Below the pieces are notes generated by a model, which ran no database searches, was not told the DNA's origin, and saw nothing but the letters and a program-made list of their open reading frames with translations. A stretch of DNA of 11,227 nt from Candidatus Poribacteria bacterium (GTDB lineage: Bacteria; Poribacteria; WGA-4E; WGA-3G): NCBI GenBank assembly GCA_028818995.1, contig JAPPMR010000993.1, positions 1-11,227 on the forward strand. The letters are read 5' to 3'. Both the position numbers and the translations under genes were made by a program. Below are positions 1 through 6,446 of the stretch, in pieces (the stretch's first letter is position 1; each line of letters starts with the position of its first letter).

Positions 1-1
1 G

Positions 2-268
2 ACTATATCAGATCATATACATCTGTTAGTGTCAATTGCTCCACATTTCAATGTTACGGAGATTATTGGAAAGATCAAAGGATATTCATCTCGCACATTA
101 CGGAGGGAGTTTAGATGGTTGAGGCGTATTCGGTCTTTGTGGATGCCTTCTAAATTTGTATCGTCTACGGGTGGTGTAACGCTGGATGTTCTGAAAGAAT
201 ATGTGGAAAACCAGAAAGCTCCAGAGCAACTTAGACTGTTTGATCAAATTATGGATGATATTTCTTAG
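2..268 (+). CDS. tnpA: IS200/IS605-type Y1 (HUH) transposase, C-terminal part, cut by window edge
   Basis: The reading frame is open from base 2, with the start outside the window, and ends at TAG 266-268, giving 88 residues. It holds the HUH metal-binding motif, DHIHLLV, with the two His codons at 14-16 and 20-22. About 60 residues later comes EYVENQ, whose Tyr codon at 200-202 fits the catalytic Tyr of Y1 single-strand transposases, which cut and rejoin one DNA strand at hairpin ends. Full-length family members are about 130-150 residues, so the N-terminal third or so is missing only because of the window edge. Both catalytic motifs are present, so this copy may be functional. It could be a true IS200/IS605 TnpA or a REP-associated (RAYT) relative. 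The hairpins just downstream (342-362, 399-431) are the kind of structure such enzymes recognise, but I cannot place the element's right end. No tnpB is visible. Confidence 0.85.
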   Translation, partial: TISDHIHLLVSIAPHFNVTEIIGKIKGYSSRTLRREFRWLRRIRSLWMPSKFVSSTGGVTLDVLKEYVENQKAPEQLRLFDQIMDDIS

Positions 269-299
269 GTGTTAGTGTTCTATAAAATCAAAATTTTAT

Positions 300-329
300 T
301 TGACATTGCATCCATTGCTATGTTAAAAT
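300..329 (+). promoter_or_regulatory. Strong sigma70-like promoter, extended -10
   Basis: TTGACA at 300-305 matches the -35 consensus exactly. After 18 bases comes TAAAAT at 324-329 (5 of 6), preceded by TG at 321-322 in the extended -10 position. Predicted transcription starts near 335, just before the hairpin at 342. There is no coding sequence until 664, so it would drive either a small structured RNA or a long leader for the metalloprotease gene. It is the best-looking promoter in the window. Confidence 0.55.
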
Positions 330-341
330 AGATAGTGTGTT

Positions 342-362
342 GATGACTCGTTGCGAGTCATC
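342..362 (+). repeat. Perfect 9-bp hairpin with 3-base loop
   Basis: GATGACTCG at 342-350 pairs perfectly with CGAGTCATC at 354-362 around the loop TTG. A competing stem exists: CTCGTTG at 347-353 is also the exact complement of CAACGAG at 379-385, so the two stems exclude each other. This could be the right-end hairpin of the IS200-like element or the first switch stem of the RNA made from the promoter at 300-329. Confidence 0.7.
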
Positions 363-398
363 GCATTTAAGATTCTCACAACGAGTTTCATCTGAGTT

Positions 399-431
399 GA
401 CAAGGTTAGCAATGGTACTGCAAACCTTGTC
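399..431 (+). repeat. Perfect 9-bp inverted repeat with inner stem
   Basis: GACAAGGTT at 399-407 pairs with AACCTTGTC at 423-431. An inner GCA/TGC pair at 409-411 and 419-421 extends it past one mismatch. The right arm can instead form a short stem: CCTTGT 425-430 with ACAAGG 436-441. The loop holds GTACTGCAA (415-423), which recurs at 520-528. No T run follows, so it is not a simple terminator. Confidence 0.65.
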
Positions 432-663
432 TGTAACAAGGAAGCCAACACTTGAAGAGCAGTTTGCCATTCCTCGTTAATTTAAGTATATCATGCTTGC
501 AGAAGTTTGTCAATATTTTGTACTGCAATTTTAAGTACTGTTTCGAGTACTGTGTGAATTATGCACGTGCAGAATATTGGCTTTTTTGTTTAAATGGACA
601 TGTCTATACTTGTTTTTTTTCGAGGAATGGCAGCTGTTCCTCATACACAAAGGAGCTATAGAC

Positions 664-1878
664 ATGTTTAGATCATATCTTAGTGAAATATTCACTTCTA
701 AATACACGCATATTAAAAGTGCTACACTAGCACTTTTAATATGCACTTCGATCAGTTTTAATGTATATGCTGTCAATCCGTATACAGTTCACACTGTGTA
801 CTTTATACCTAAAGACAGTCAGGATCAATCAGAATTGTTAGATTTAGACGATATGATGAAATCTATTCAGATGACTTATCAATTGGAAATGGATCGTCAT
901 GGTTTTGGTAATAAAACGTTTGAATTGGAAACTGATAAAGATGGCAAAGTCGTTGTGCATAAGGTAAGGGGTAATCATAATAAAGTAATTTATGCTAATA
1001 ATTCAGTATCAATAATAAAAGAATTAGAAGCAAAACCAGCATATAATGATCCACATACTATATATGCAGTTGTGGCAGCAGGCATAGAAATATTTGAAGG
1101 TGGTGGAGCTGGTGTTGCAGTAGCAAAACCTTGGGCTGGATGGTTTGGTAATGGCAATCCCACGTATTCTGGATATGCTGTCAGTACTGAAAGGCCTCAA
1201 AGAATTCATGTAGAGTCTATTATACGACACGAGATTGGTCATACTTTTGGGTTATCTCATATTCTCTATCATAGAGGCACCCACTATAATTCAGGCGATT
1301 ACATAATGCATAATGCAATAGATGGTAAGGGCGATGAACTTACAGAACATGAAGCGCGGTGGCTATCTAAAGTTCGGCATTTCAATGGCAATCAACCTTT
1401 TCGTAATAATTTTGCTCCGAAATTAACTAAATTTGATGGAGCTGTGCGTGTAGACGATAATATTACATTGAAGGCAACTATTAGAGATCCTGACAATGAT
1501 GGTATTTTTCAAGTTTACGGAAAGGTGGATTGGTGGGTTATCGGTTGGGATACCTTTGATGGCAATTCAGGTGTTGAAGAATCTTTTCTGACAGATATTC
1601 CCGATGATCTTTTAAAAAGTGGTAAAATTACATATTACTTTATGGATATTCATGGTAACTGGATGTATGATTTTCCAGATAAATCTTTTACAGTGCCTAA
1701 GAAAATTAAGAAACCTCCTGTAACTTTCAATAAAAACGAAGATTTAGGCATACCTCAAAATCCGACAGAAGAATGTCCAGGTTGTAAAGTTGATTCCATT
1801 GATGTAGATGACACACCCAGATCTATAACTTCTGAATTTAAGTTAACAACATCTTGGGCTACAATAAAGTCAAGATAA
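664..1878 (+). CDS. Secreted metzincin-type zinc metalloprotease
   Basis: A 404-residue protein. The ATG at 664 is chosen because AGGAG (651-655) lies 8 bases upstream; a longer frame from 577 has no such support and would put charged residues ahead of the signal peptide. Residues 1-36 form a signal peptide: Lys/Arg near the start, a hydrophobic stretch at about 20-31, and a V-Y-A cleavage-like site at 34-36. The zinc motif HEIGHTFGLSH (residues 189-199) supplies three His ligands and the catalytic Glu190, with a Met-turn IMH around Met215, as in metzincins. Residues from about 250 (NFAPKLTKF...) to 350 look like an Ig- or cadherin-like beta domain with a DPDNDG turn, followed by a roughly 50-residue tail with C-x2-C. 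The target is unknown; it probably cleaves extracellular protein. It stands alone on the plus strand and ends in a bidirectional terminator. It is much more AT-rich than the trp genes next door, which suggests separate ancestry. Confidence 0.8.
   Translation: MFRSYLSEIFTSKYTHIKSATLALLICTSISFNVYAVNPYTVHTVYFIPKDSQDQSELLDLDDMMKSIQMTYQLEMDRHGFGNKTFELETDKDGKVVVHKVRGNHNKVIYANNSVSIIKELEAKPAYNDPHTIYAVVAAGIEIFEGGGAGVAVAKPWAGWFGNGNPTYSGYAVSTERPQRIHVESIIRHEIGHTFGLSHILYHRGTHYNSGDYIMHNAIDGKGDELTEHEARWLSKVRHFNGNQPFRNNFAPKLTKFDGAVRVDDNITLKATIRDPDNDGIFQVYGKVDWWVIGWDTFDGNSGVEESFLTDIPDDLLKSGKITYYFMDIHGNWMYDFPDKSFTVPKKIKKPPVTFNKNEDLGIPQNPTEECPGCKVDSIDVDDTPRSITSEFKLTTSWATIKSR
708..744 (+). repeat. 16-17 bp near-perfect hairpin inside the signal peptide coding region
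   Basis: GCATATTAAAAGTGCT (708-723) pairs without mismatch with 729-744, and A724-T728 closes a 17th pair around a 3-base loop. It lies 44 bases after the start codon, where a stable RNA stem could affect early translation. Because it is a DNA palindrome, both strands encode a similar peptide there (HIKSA..ALLIC). Confidence 0.75.
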
Positions 1879-1881
1879 AAC

Positions 1882-1919
1882 AAATCCCAGACGGGCATTA
1901 CAGTGCCTATCTGGGATTT
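1882..1919. terminator. Bidirectional rho-independent terminator
   Basis: AAATCCCAGA (1882-1891) pairs with TCTGGGATTT (1910-1919). After one mismatch the stem continues with GGGCA against TGCCT around a 6-base loop. It is followed by T residues on the plus strand and by a TTTGTTTT tract on the minus strand. It sits 3 bases after the metalloprotease stop and 11 bases beyond the trpC stop, so it can end both convergent transcripts. Confidence 0.85.
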
Positions 1920-1930
1920 TAAGTAAGGTA

Positions 1931-2704
1931 TTACCCAATCAATTTCCGCACCTGTTCCCCAATATCAGGACTGCGTATCAGTGATTCTCCAACCAAGATT
2001 GCGTTTACATCCGCTCCACGTAACGACTCCACATCTGCGCGTGTATAAATACCGCTTTCACTCACAACAATTTTCTCTGCAGGAATAGATTCACACAACC
2101 TAAATGTCGTTGCTAAATCGGTATGAAAAGTCCGCAAATCTCGGTTGTTGATACCGATAATCTCAGCGCCAACGTCTAATGCTATCTCCAACTCCGCTTC
2201 TGTGTGCACCTCCACCAGAGATGCCAACGAAAGTGAGGTGGCAATGTCCATAAATTTACGTAGTTGATCAGGAGTCAACACCGCCACGATAAGCAAAATA
2301 GCATCTGCACCTGCAACACGCGCTTGATAGATATGGTAGGGGGCAATCGTAAAATCTTTTCGTAGCAGCGGGACATCTACAACATCGCGTATTGAAGCGA
2401 GATATTCAAGACTTCCATCAAAAAACTGCACATCTGTCAGCACAGAAATGGCTGCAGCACCGTTCTCAGCGTAAGTTTCAGCTATTTGAATGGGGTCAAA
2501 ATCTTCTCGGATAATGCCTTTGCTTGGGGATTTCTTCTTTACTTCGGCAATAAGGTTAATATTACCGGGCAGGGTAATTGCACCTTGAAAATTCTTTGTA
2601 AGTGGTAGGTTCGCCAACTTCGATTCTAATACAGCAAGCGGCATCTGTTGCTGTATTATTTCCAGTTCTTTCTGTTTATGAGCTGTAATGGTGTCTAATA
2701 TCAT
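1931..2704 (-). CDS. trpC: Indole-3-glycerol phosphate synthase
   Basis: 257 residues, the normal length for a monofunctional TrpC. It closes the ring of CdRP (carboxyphenylamino-deoxyribulose phosphate) to give indole-3-glycerol phosphate, with loss of water and CO2, in cytoplasmic tryptophan synthesis. It is a single (beta-alpha)8 barrel with the expected catalytic set in order: LIAEVKKKSPSKG with Glu54 and Lys56, LLRKDF with Lys116, VEVHTEAEL with Glu165, GINNRDL with Asn186, SESG with Glu216 and Ser217, and the phosphate-binding GES near the C-terminus. The spacing agrees with the Sulfolobus enzyme (E51, K53, K110, E159, N180, E210, S211). It starts 9 bases after the trpD stop; I see no clear ribosome binding site in that gap, so translation may be coupled to trpD. 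No trpF fusion is present. Confidence 0.97.
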   Translation of the reverse strand: MILDTITAHKQKELEIIQQQMPLAVLESKLANLPLTKNFQGAITLPGNINLIAEVKKKSPSKGIIREDFDPIQIAETYAENGAAAISVLTDVQFFDGSLEYLASIRDVVDVPLLRKDFTIAPYHIYQARVAGADAILLIVAVLTPDQLRKFMDIATSLSLASLVEVHTEAELEIALDVGAEIIGINNRDLRTFHTDLATTFRLCESIPAEKIVVSESGIYTRADVESLRGADVNAILVGESLIRSPDIGEQVRKLIG

Positions 2705-2713
2705 AAGGCACGA

Positions 2714-3724
2714 TCATTTATTTGAAACCAATTTCAAACCTTCCAGTTTTTCCAATGCACTCCCCGAATCAATCGAATCAGCAGCAAGTTGCAGCCCGTT
2801 TTCAAGGCTATCCGCTTTGCCGCCCGCAACAATCCCAGCAGCAGCATTCAACAGCACAATATCTCGTTTTGGTCCCTTTTCACCCTGGAGGATATCTGTG
2901 GTTATTTCTGCATTTTCTTCTGGTGTGCCGCCGAGTAATGACTCTGGTTCAGCTTTCGGAATCCCAAGCGTAATCGGGTCAAGTGTATAGGTTTTCACTT
3001 CACCATCCATTAGTTCAGAGACGCGCGTTGTGGTTGTCGTCGTGATTTCGTCCAAGCCATCATTTCCATGCACGACAAACGCGTGTTGCGTTCCAAGATT
3101 GTTAAGCACATTCGCGTGTAACTTTGTCAGTTCTGATGCATAGACACCAAGCACCTGTGCCCGCGCACCTGCTGGATTGGTTAGTGGAGCAATTGTATTG
3201 AAAATAGTGCGGATCCCAATTTCTCGACGAGGTCCAATTGCATGTTTCATAGCGCCATGCAGCATCGGCGCGAATAGAAAACCGATACCAACTTCATCAA
3301 TACACTGTCCAATATGTTCTGGTGAAATCTCAATATTTATTCCTAACGCCATCAACACATTCGCACTTCCGCTTTGCCGAGTTACGCCTCTGTTGCCATG
3401 CTTAGCAACGGGAACGTCTGCCCCTGCGACAACAAATGCTGAGGTTGTTGAGATGTTGAACGAATGCAATCCAGTTCCACCCGTACTGCAGGTATCAACA
3501 ACCAACGACTGTTTTGTTGGTACCTGTGTTGATTTGTCACGCATCACGCGAACACCACCAATAATTTCATCTATCGTTTCTCCTTTAAGGCGCAATGCGG
3601 TCAGGAAACAAGCAATTTGTGCATCTGTCGTTTCCCCTTCCATAATCTCGTTCATGGTCTTAACCATCTCTCCTTCGGTTAGGGGATTCCCTTCAATAAC
3701 CTTCTGAATAGCCTCACGAATCAC
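2714..3724 (-). CDS. trpD: Anthranilate phosphoribosyltransferase
   Basis: 336 residues, usual for TrpD without a glutamine amidotransferase domain. It transfers phosphoribose from PRPP to anthranilate, the step before TrpF and TrpC. The GTG start at 3722-3724 is supported by GGGAGG (3733-3738) 8 bases upstream. Visible motifs are the PRPP loop DTCSTGGTG (77-85), SFNIST, KHGNR (108-112), SGSANVLMALG, RREIGIRTIFN (166-176) and VVHGNDGLDE with the Mg-binding Asp225-Glu226. The PRPP loop departs from the common GTGGDG: Ser replaces the first Gly and Thr replaces Asp. A run of six Thr follows the DE motif. The family match is still clear. trpC follows directly. Other trp genes are not in the window. 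Confidence 0.96.
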   Translation of the reverse strand: MIREAIQKVIEGNPLTEGEMVKTMNEIMEGETTDAQIACFLTALRLKGETIDEIIGGVRVMRDKSTQVPTKQSLVVDTCSTGGTGLHSFNISTTSAFVVAGADVPVAKHGNRGVTRQSGSANVLMALGINIEISPEHIGQCIDEVGIGFLFAPMLHGAMKHAIGPRREIGIRTIFNTIAPLTNPAGARAQVLGVYASELTKLHANVLNNLGTQHAFVVHGNDGLDEITTTTTTRVSELMDGEVKTYTLDPITLGIPKAEPESLLGGTPEENAEITTDILQGEKGPKRDIVLLNAAAGIVAGGKADSLENGLQLAADSIDSGSALEKLEGLKLVSNK

Positions 3725-3762
3725 GTGATGTTCCTCCCGACTATACTTTTTTGATATTTCTC

Positions 3763-3791
3763 AATATGGTGCTTAACCTAATAACAATCAA
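3763..3791 (-). promoter_or_regulatory. Possible promoter of trpDC
   Basis: On the minus strand, TTGATT (complement of 3786-3791, 4 of 6 to the -35 consensus) is followed after 17 bases by CATATT (complement of 3763-3768, 4 of 6). Transcription would begin near 3756, leaving a leader of about 30 bases that holds only the ribosome binding site. There is no room for a Trp-rich leader peptide or attenuator. The match is modest. Confidence 0.3.
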
Positions 3792-3841
3792 CATTATGAA
3801 TGAATATCGTTATGAAAATGCGTTTTGTTTTTAGATATTTC

Positions 3842-3847
3842 TTGACA
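3842..3847 (+). promoter_or_regulatory. -35-like TTGACA of the transposase
   Basis: An exact TTGACA lies 63 bases before the transposase start. The best -10 candidates are weak (CATCCT at 17-base spacing, TACCAT at 14), so the promoter is only tentatively proposed. Confidence 0.25.
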
Positions 3848-3867
3848 TTTTGCGCCTGAGATACCAT

Positions 3868-3900
3868 CCTAAATGGTAAAAACTCGCCTTTTACTTTAGG
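3868..3900 (+). repeat. Stem that covers the transposase ribosome binding site
   Basis: CCTAAA (3868-3873) pairs with TTTAGG (3895-3900), and GTAAAA (3876-3881) pairs with TTTTAC (3889-3894), leaving a 2-base bulge and a 7-base loop: 12 base pairs in all. The right arm includes the first half of the ribosome binding site AGGAGG (3898-3903). A smaller stem, TACCAT 3862-3867 with ATGGTA 3873-3878, competes with it. In IS10, IS50 and IS200 similar structures block translation from read-through transcripts. Confidence 0.6.
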
Positions 3901-3910
3901 AGGCTATCTC

Positions 3911-5063
3911 ATGCAACAACATCTTATCAAATCTGCTATGTATTTTCAAATACTTCTCTATTCTAACTTTCGCAAGATGACATCACAACTCCAAGAAATC
4001 TTGCTTTTACTTTCAACCGGTCATCTATTTGGACTGGACAATCCAAATCAAGTAGCAACTGCTTTAGCGATCCCAAAAGCAAACCTTTATCGGCATCTGA
4101 AAGACTTTAGTATTTATCAGTGGAAGTCTCTATTGATGCGTATCGGATGTGCACTCGCCCTCACTGAGATGTTAGATGTCGAATCAAAGAGTGCTGCTAC
4201 AAAGTCTCGTCGTCGCATTACACTCATGTGGATGATACAAATGATCCGCGCTATGGTAAACTATTGTCTTACTGCTACAAATGGTGGTCTAAAAAACATA
4301 ATAACACAATCAGCGGTAGAAATGTGTTAGGTATCACGATCAAGATCGGTTCTATGATCATTCCCCTCAACATGTGTATTGTCAGCAAACAAGGAAGAGG
4401 CAACACGGATAAACTCTCCTGCTTTGTTGCGATGCTCAAAGCAGTATTAGATTTCTTTGGTACATCAGGTGTAGACCTCAGAAAATATCCGATCACCTTT
4501 GATGCGTGGTATGGCAGTCATAATCTCGTTGAAAGTTTATCTGATATGGGATTTGATAACATACTTATCCACGGAAAAAGCAACTATGTGATGGATATTG
4601 ATAACAAGACTGCTAAACTCTCAGCACATAAAAAACAGATACAACTGCGTCCAAAGCAGTGGGATGCAGTAAACCCTTCTATCGCACAAAAGCCACAAGC
4701 CGAACATTCGATTCACTCGTGCTACACTTCTTTTTAGATATGGGCAAAGTCCGAACAATGTTGGTGTTTGGCAAACCCTTGCGGTCATGTGAAATACTCC
4801 GAATATGGTCTCAACATCACAGTATAGAACAGTATTGGAGATATTTGAAAACAGACGGACAACTCTCATCAATAAGTTTAGAGAACCGAGATGGTGCGTA
4901 TGCGGGTTTAGGTATAAAGGTGTTGAGTTATCTCTTTATACAAGATGTAAGCCGATCCGTGCGTAAAACATTTCATCAAATACAACTTGAACTTTCTGGA
5001 CAAAGACACCTGTTGTCTACTCTCAGCGAGCATTTTCATGAACAAATACCAACTAAACACTGA
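3911..5063 (+). pseudogene. DDE transposase (IS4-like), broken by two frameshifts
   Basis: Three consecutive frames together encode one transposase. Frame 1 (3911-about 4225) holds the N-terminal helix-turn-helix-like part. Frame 2 (about 4225-4662) carries VDDTNDPRYGK with the first catalytic Asp and TFDAWYGS with the second. Frame 3 (about 4662-5063) carries GCSKPFYRTKATSRTF and HSIEQYWRYLK, where E-x6-K supplies the catalytic Glu and the following Lys. Each shift equals one missing base: near CTCATG (4223-4228) and in GGG at 4661-4663. Restoring both gives 1155 bases, or 384 residues, a normal size. The ATG at 3911 has AGGAGG 7 bases upstream. Without the shifts all DDE residues would be present, so the loss is recent. 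Family assignment to IS4-like is by motif recall. The ends are not resolved; GATATTT (3834-3840) and its complement (5092-5098) are a weak terminal-repeat candidate. Confidence 0.85.
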
Positions 5064-5111
5064 TAAACATTGAAATCTAAAGAATTTTGATAAATATCAG
5101 ATAATAATATC

Positions 5112-5126
5112 GGGCTTGCAAAGCCC
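5112..5126 (-). terminator. Possible terminator of the racemase-like gene
   Basis: GGGCTT and AAGCCC (5112-5117 with 5121-5126) form a 6-bp GC-rich stem around 3 bases, 23 bases past the stop codon of the minus-strand gene. On that strand it is followed by GATATTATTATCT, AT-rich but not a clean T run, so termination strength is uncertain. Confidence 0.5.
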
Positions 5127-5149
5127 TCCAACAAGAGTAATTTGTACAG

Positions 5150-6421
5150 TTACCAACGTGCATGCACAGGTGTTTCTTGTGCCTTTTCATACAGTTCTGA
5201 CCATTCTTTTGTGCCATCGTCAAAGGTAAGTTCAAGACGTGCGCCTTCAACGTAAGCATCACCGTTTCCAGCGTTGAAATAACTTAAGCCATCGCCTGCC
5301 ATGTGGATACAACTTCCATCTGGATAGACTGCTGTTTTGATTATCCGCGGGTGTGGGTGAATAGTATATCCGTCAGCATCTAATTCTTCAGCAGGAACAC
5401 GGAATTTCTCAACCGCAGCTTCGTTGACCTCAACACCTAATCCGGGTGCATCAGGGACGGTATGGCAGCCATCCGAAACTTCTATCGGTTTTGTGAGCAG
5501 ATGTTCACTATAGAGATTAAGGCAGGTGATCGCGGGCCAGGTAGCATGCGTAAGTACACTCCCAAGGTGTGCTGCCCATGTCGTTGTCAATCCGTTACCG
5601 ACAATTTGTAACCAGAACGGCATATCGGCTGCTGCGCTGAGGTATCCATCGTACATCGTCCGAAATTTGCCACCACCGATGACAAAACCGTCGCATACTT
5701 CTTCGCGAATACACGTGGTATAAGGCGGTGAACCGAAATGCATTGCAATTGGACAATCAACGTTTTCACGAATTTGTTTGTTTCCCTCTACATCTCCTTG
5801 CGGTATTGGCGATTCAAAGATTGCTACGTTGGGATGTGCGGCGAGTTTTCGCAATATGGGGATAGCGGTATCAGCATCACGCAAGCAACTGTTCGGATCT
5901 AAATCCAATTTGAAATCAGGAGGAACAACTTCTGCAATAGCCTCTACCTGCTTGACAATATCCCACCATGGACGCGGTTTGTTTTTAAAACTGGTATAAC
6001 CTTTTTCTACGGCCTCTGCTGCTTCGGCCGCCCAATTCTCAGGTGATGAGTCGATGCTCCACCATGAGATAGGCACAGCCTCACGACACTGTGTTCCGAG
6101 CAGACGATAAACTGGTACTTCCAAGATTTTGCCGACCACATCAAAGAGTGCCATCTGCAGCCCGGCACCGAGAGAGTCATCGTTCATGTGTTCAGCGGGG
6201 CTTTGTCCAAGCACACGTTCGACACTTGAGTCGCTGACACGTGAATAGGTATAGTGAATGACCGTCTCGCCCCATCCGATGTGTCCTGTATCAGTTGTTA
6301 CTTTACAGAGTTCAAGGAGCGACCAGTTGTAAACGGTTGAGACGCTTTGGGTGGTAATTTCTTGTTGACGCGGCGTAAAGGGGACATCAACTAAGGTCCG
6401 TTCTATATTTGTGACTTTCAT
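5150..6421 (-). CDS. Mandelate racemase/muconate lactonizing-type protein (enolase superfamily), divergent
   Basis: 423 residues. The ATG is supported by AAGGAA (6429-6434) 7 bases upstream. It has an N-terminal capping domain (1 to about 120) and a beta/alpha barrel. The superfamily abstracts a proton next to a carboxylate, stabilised by Mg2+. Visible: FKNK with Lys146 and Lys148, the KxK pair of muconate-lactonizing and mandelate-racemase types; LDLDPN with Asp175 as first metal ligand; IFESPIP with Glu203 as second. At the expected third acidic ligand the sequence reads IAMHFGSP, with His228 and no Asp or Glu. Neither the second Lys of the muconate group nor the His-Asp pair of mandelate racemase is evident. 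About 50 C-terminal residues extend beyond the barrel. It may be a sugar-acid dehydratase-like enzyme or a non-canonical member; substrate cannot be called. It lies 25 bases after the sigma54-type activator gene, so the two are probably cotranscribed. Confidence 0.85.
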   Translation of the reverse strand: MKVTNIERTLVDVPFTPRQQEITTQSVSTVYNWSLLELCKVTTDTGHIGWGETVIHYTYSRVSDSSVERVLGQSPAEHMNDDSLGAGLQMALFDVVGKILEVPVYRLLGTQCREAVPISWWSIDSSPENWAAEAAEAVEKGYTSFKNKPRPWWDIVKQVEAIAEVVPPDFKLDLDPNSCLRDADTAIPILRKLAAHPNVAIFESPIPQGDVEGNKQIRENVDCPIAMHFGSPPYTTCIREEVCDGFVIGGGKFRTMYDGYLSAAADMPFWLQIVGNGLTTTWAAHLGSVLTHATWPAITCLNLYSEHLLTKPIEVSDGCHTVPDAPGLGVEVNEAAVEKFRVPAEELDADGYTIHPHPRIIKTAVYPDGSCIHMAGDGLSYFNAGNGDAYVEGARLELTFDDGTKEWSELYEKAQETPVHARW

Positions 6422-6446
6422 GAGTAAATTCCTTTTACGGTAGGTT

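Larger units (their letters stand above)
335..663 (+). promoter_or_regulatory. Structured leader or small-RNA region upstream of the metalloprotease
   Basis: This roughly 330-base stretch carries no convincing gene but is dense in inverted repeats. Besides the hairpins at 342-362 and 399-431, TGCCATTCCTCG (465-476) is the exact complement of CGAGGAATGGCA (621-632). That same right arm can form a local hairpin, 622-627 with 637-642. ACATGTCTATA (598-608) is the exact complement of 657-667, which includes the ATG of the metalloprotease. AGTACT occurs at 534-539 and 546-551 around a 6-base loop, and TGCACGTGCA at 562-571 is a palindrome. GTACTG appears four times (415, 520, 535, 547). The alternatives overlap as in attenuators or regulated leaders. 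A second possible -10 (TATACT, 605-610) has no good -35. Function is inferred only from structure. Confidence 0.45.

Noticed and set aside
415..552. Repeated GTACTG motif as a CRISPR-like or iteron array
   Set aside because: Only four 6-mers with irregular spacing; not a CRISPR array and not clearly iterons.
613..642. T8 followed by a hairpin as a terminator
   Set aside because: The T run precedes the stem on the plus strand, and A residues follow it on the minus strand, so neither direction fits.
577..663. Longer N-terminus of the metalloprotease from 577
   Set aside because: No ribosome binding site, it puts extra residues before a normal signal peptide, and the ATG at 664 has a well-placed AGGAG.
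531..776. Minus-strand frame of 81 codons before the metalloprotease
   Set aside because: Its similarity to the sense protein (HIKSA..ALLIC) results from the DNA palindrome at 708-744; no start signals support it.
3177..3707. Plus-strand 176-codon frame inside trpD
   Set aside because: Shadow of trpD on the other strand; the peptide shows no domain and trpD is well supported.
4629..4637. A-run as a programmed -1 frameshift site in the transposase
   Set aside because: T_AAA_AAA_C is not a full slippery heptamer, and the protein similarity continues in the old frame up to QW at about 4662.
3830..5100. Exact ends of the IS4-like element
   Set aside because: Only weak candidates (TTTAGAT at 3830-3836 with 5075-5081, GATATTT at 3834-3840 with 5092-5098) and no target duplication, so I did not call a mobile element with borders.
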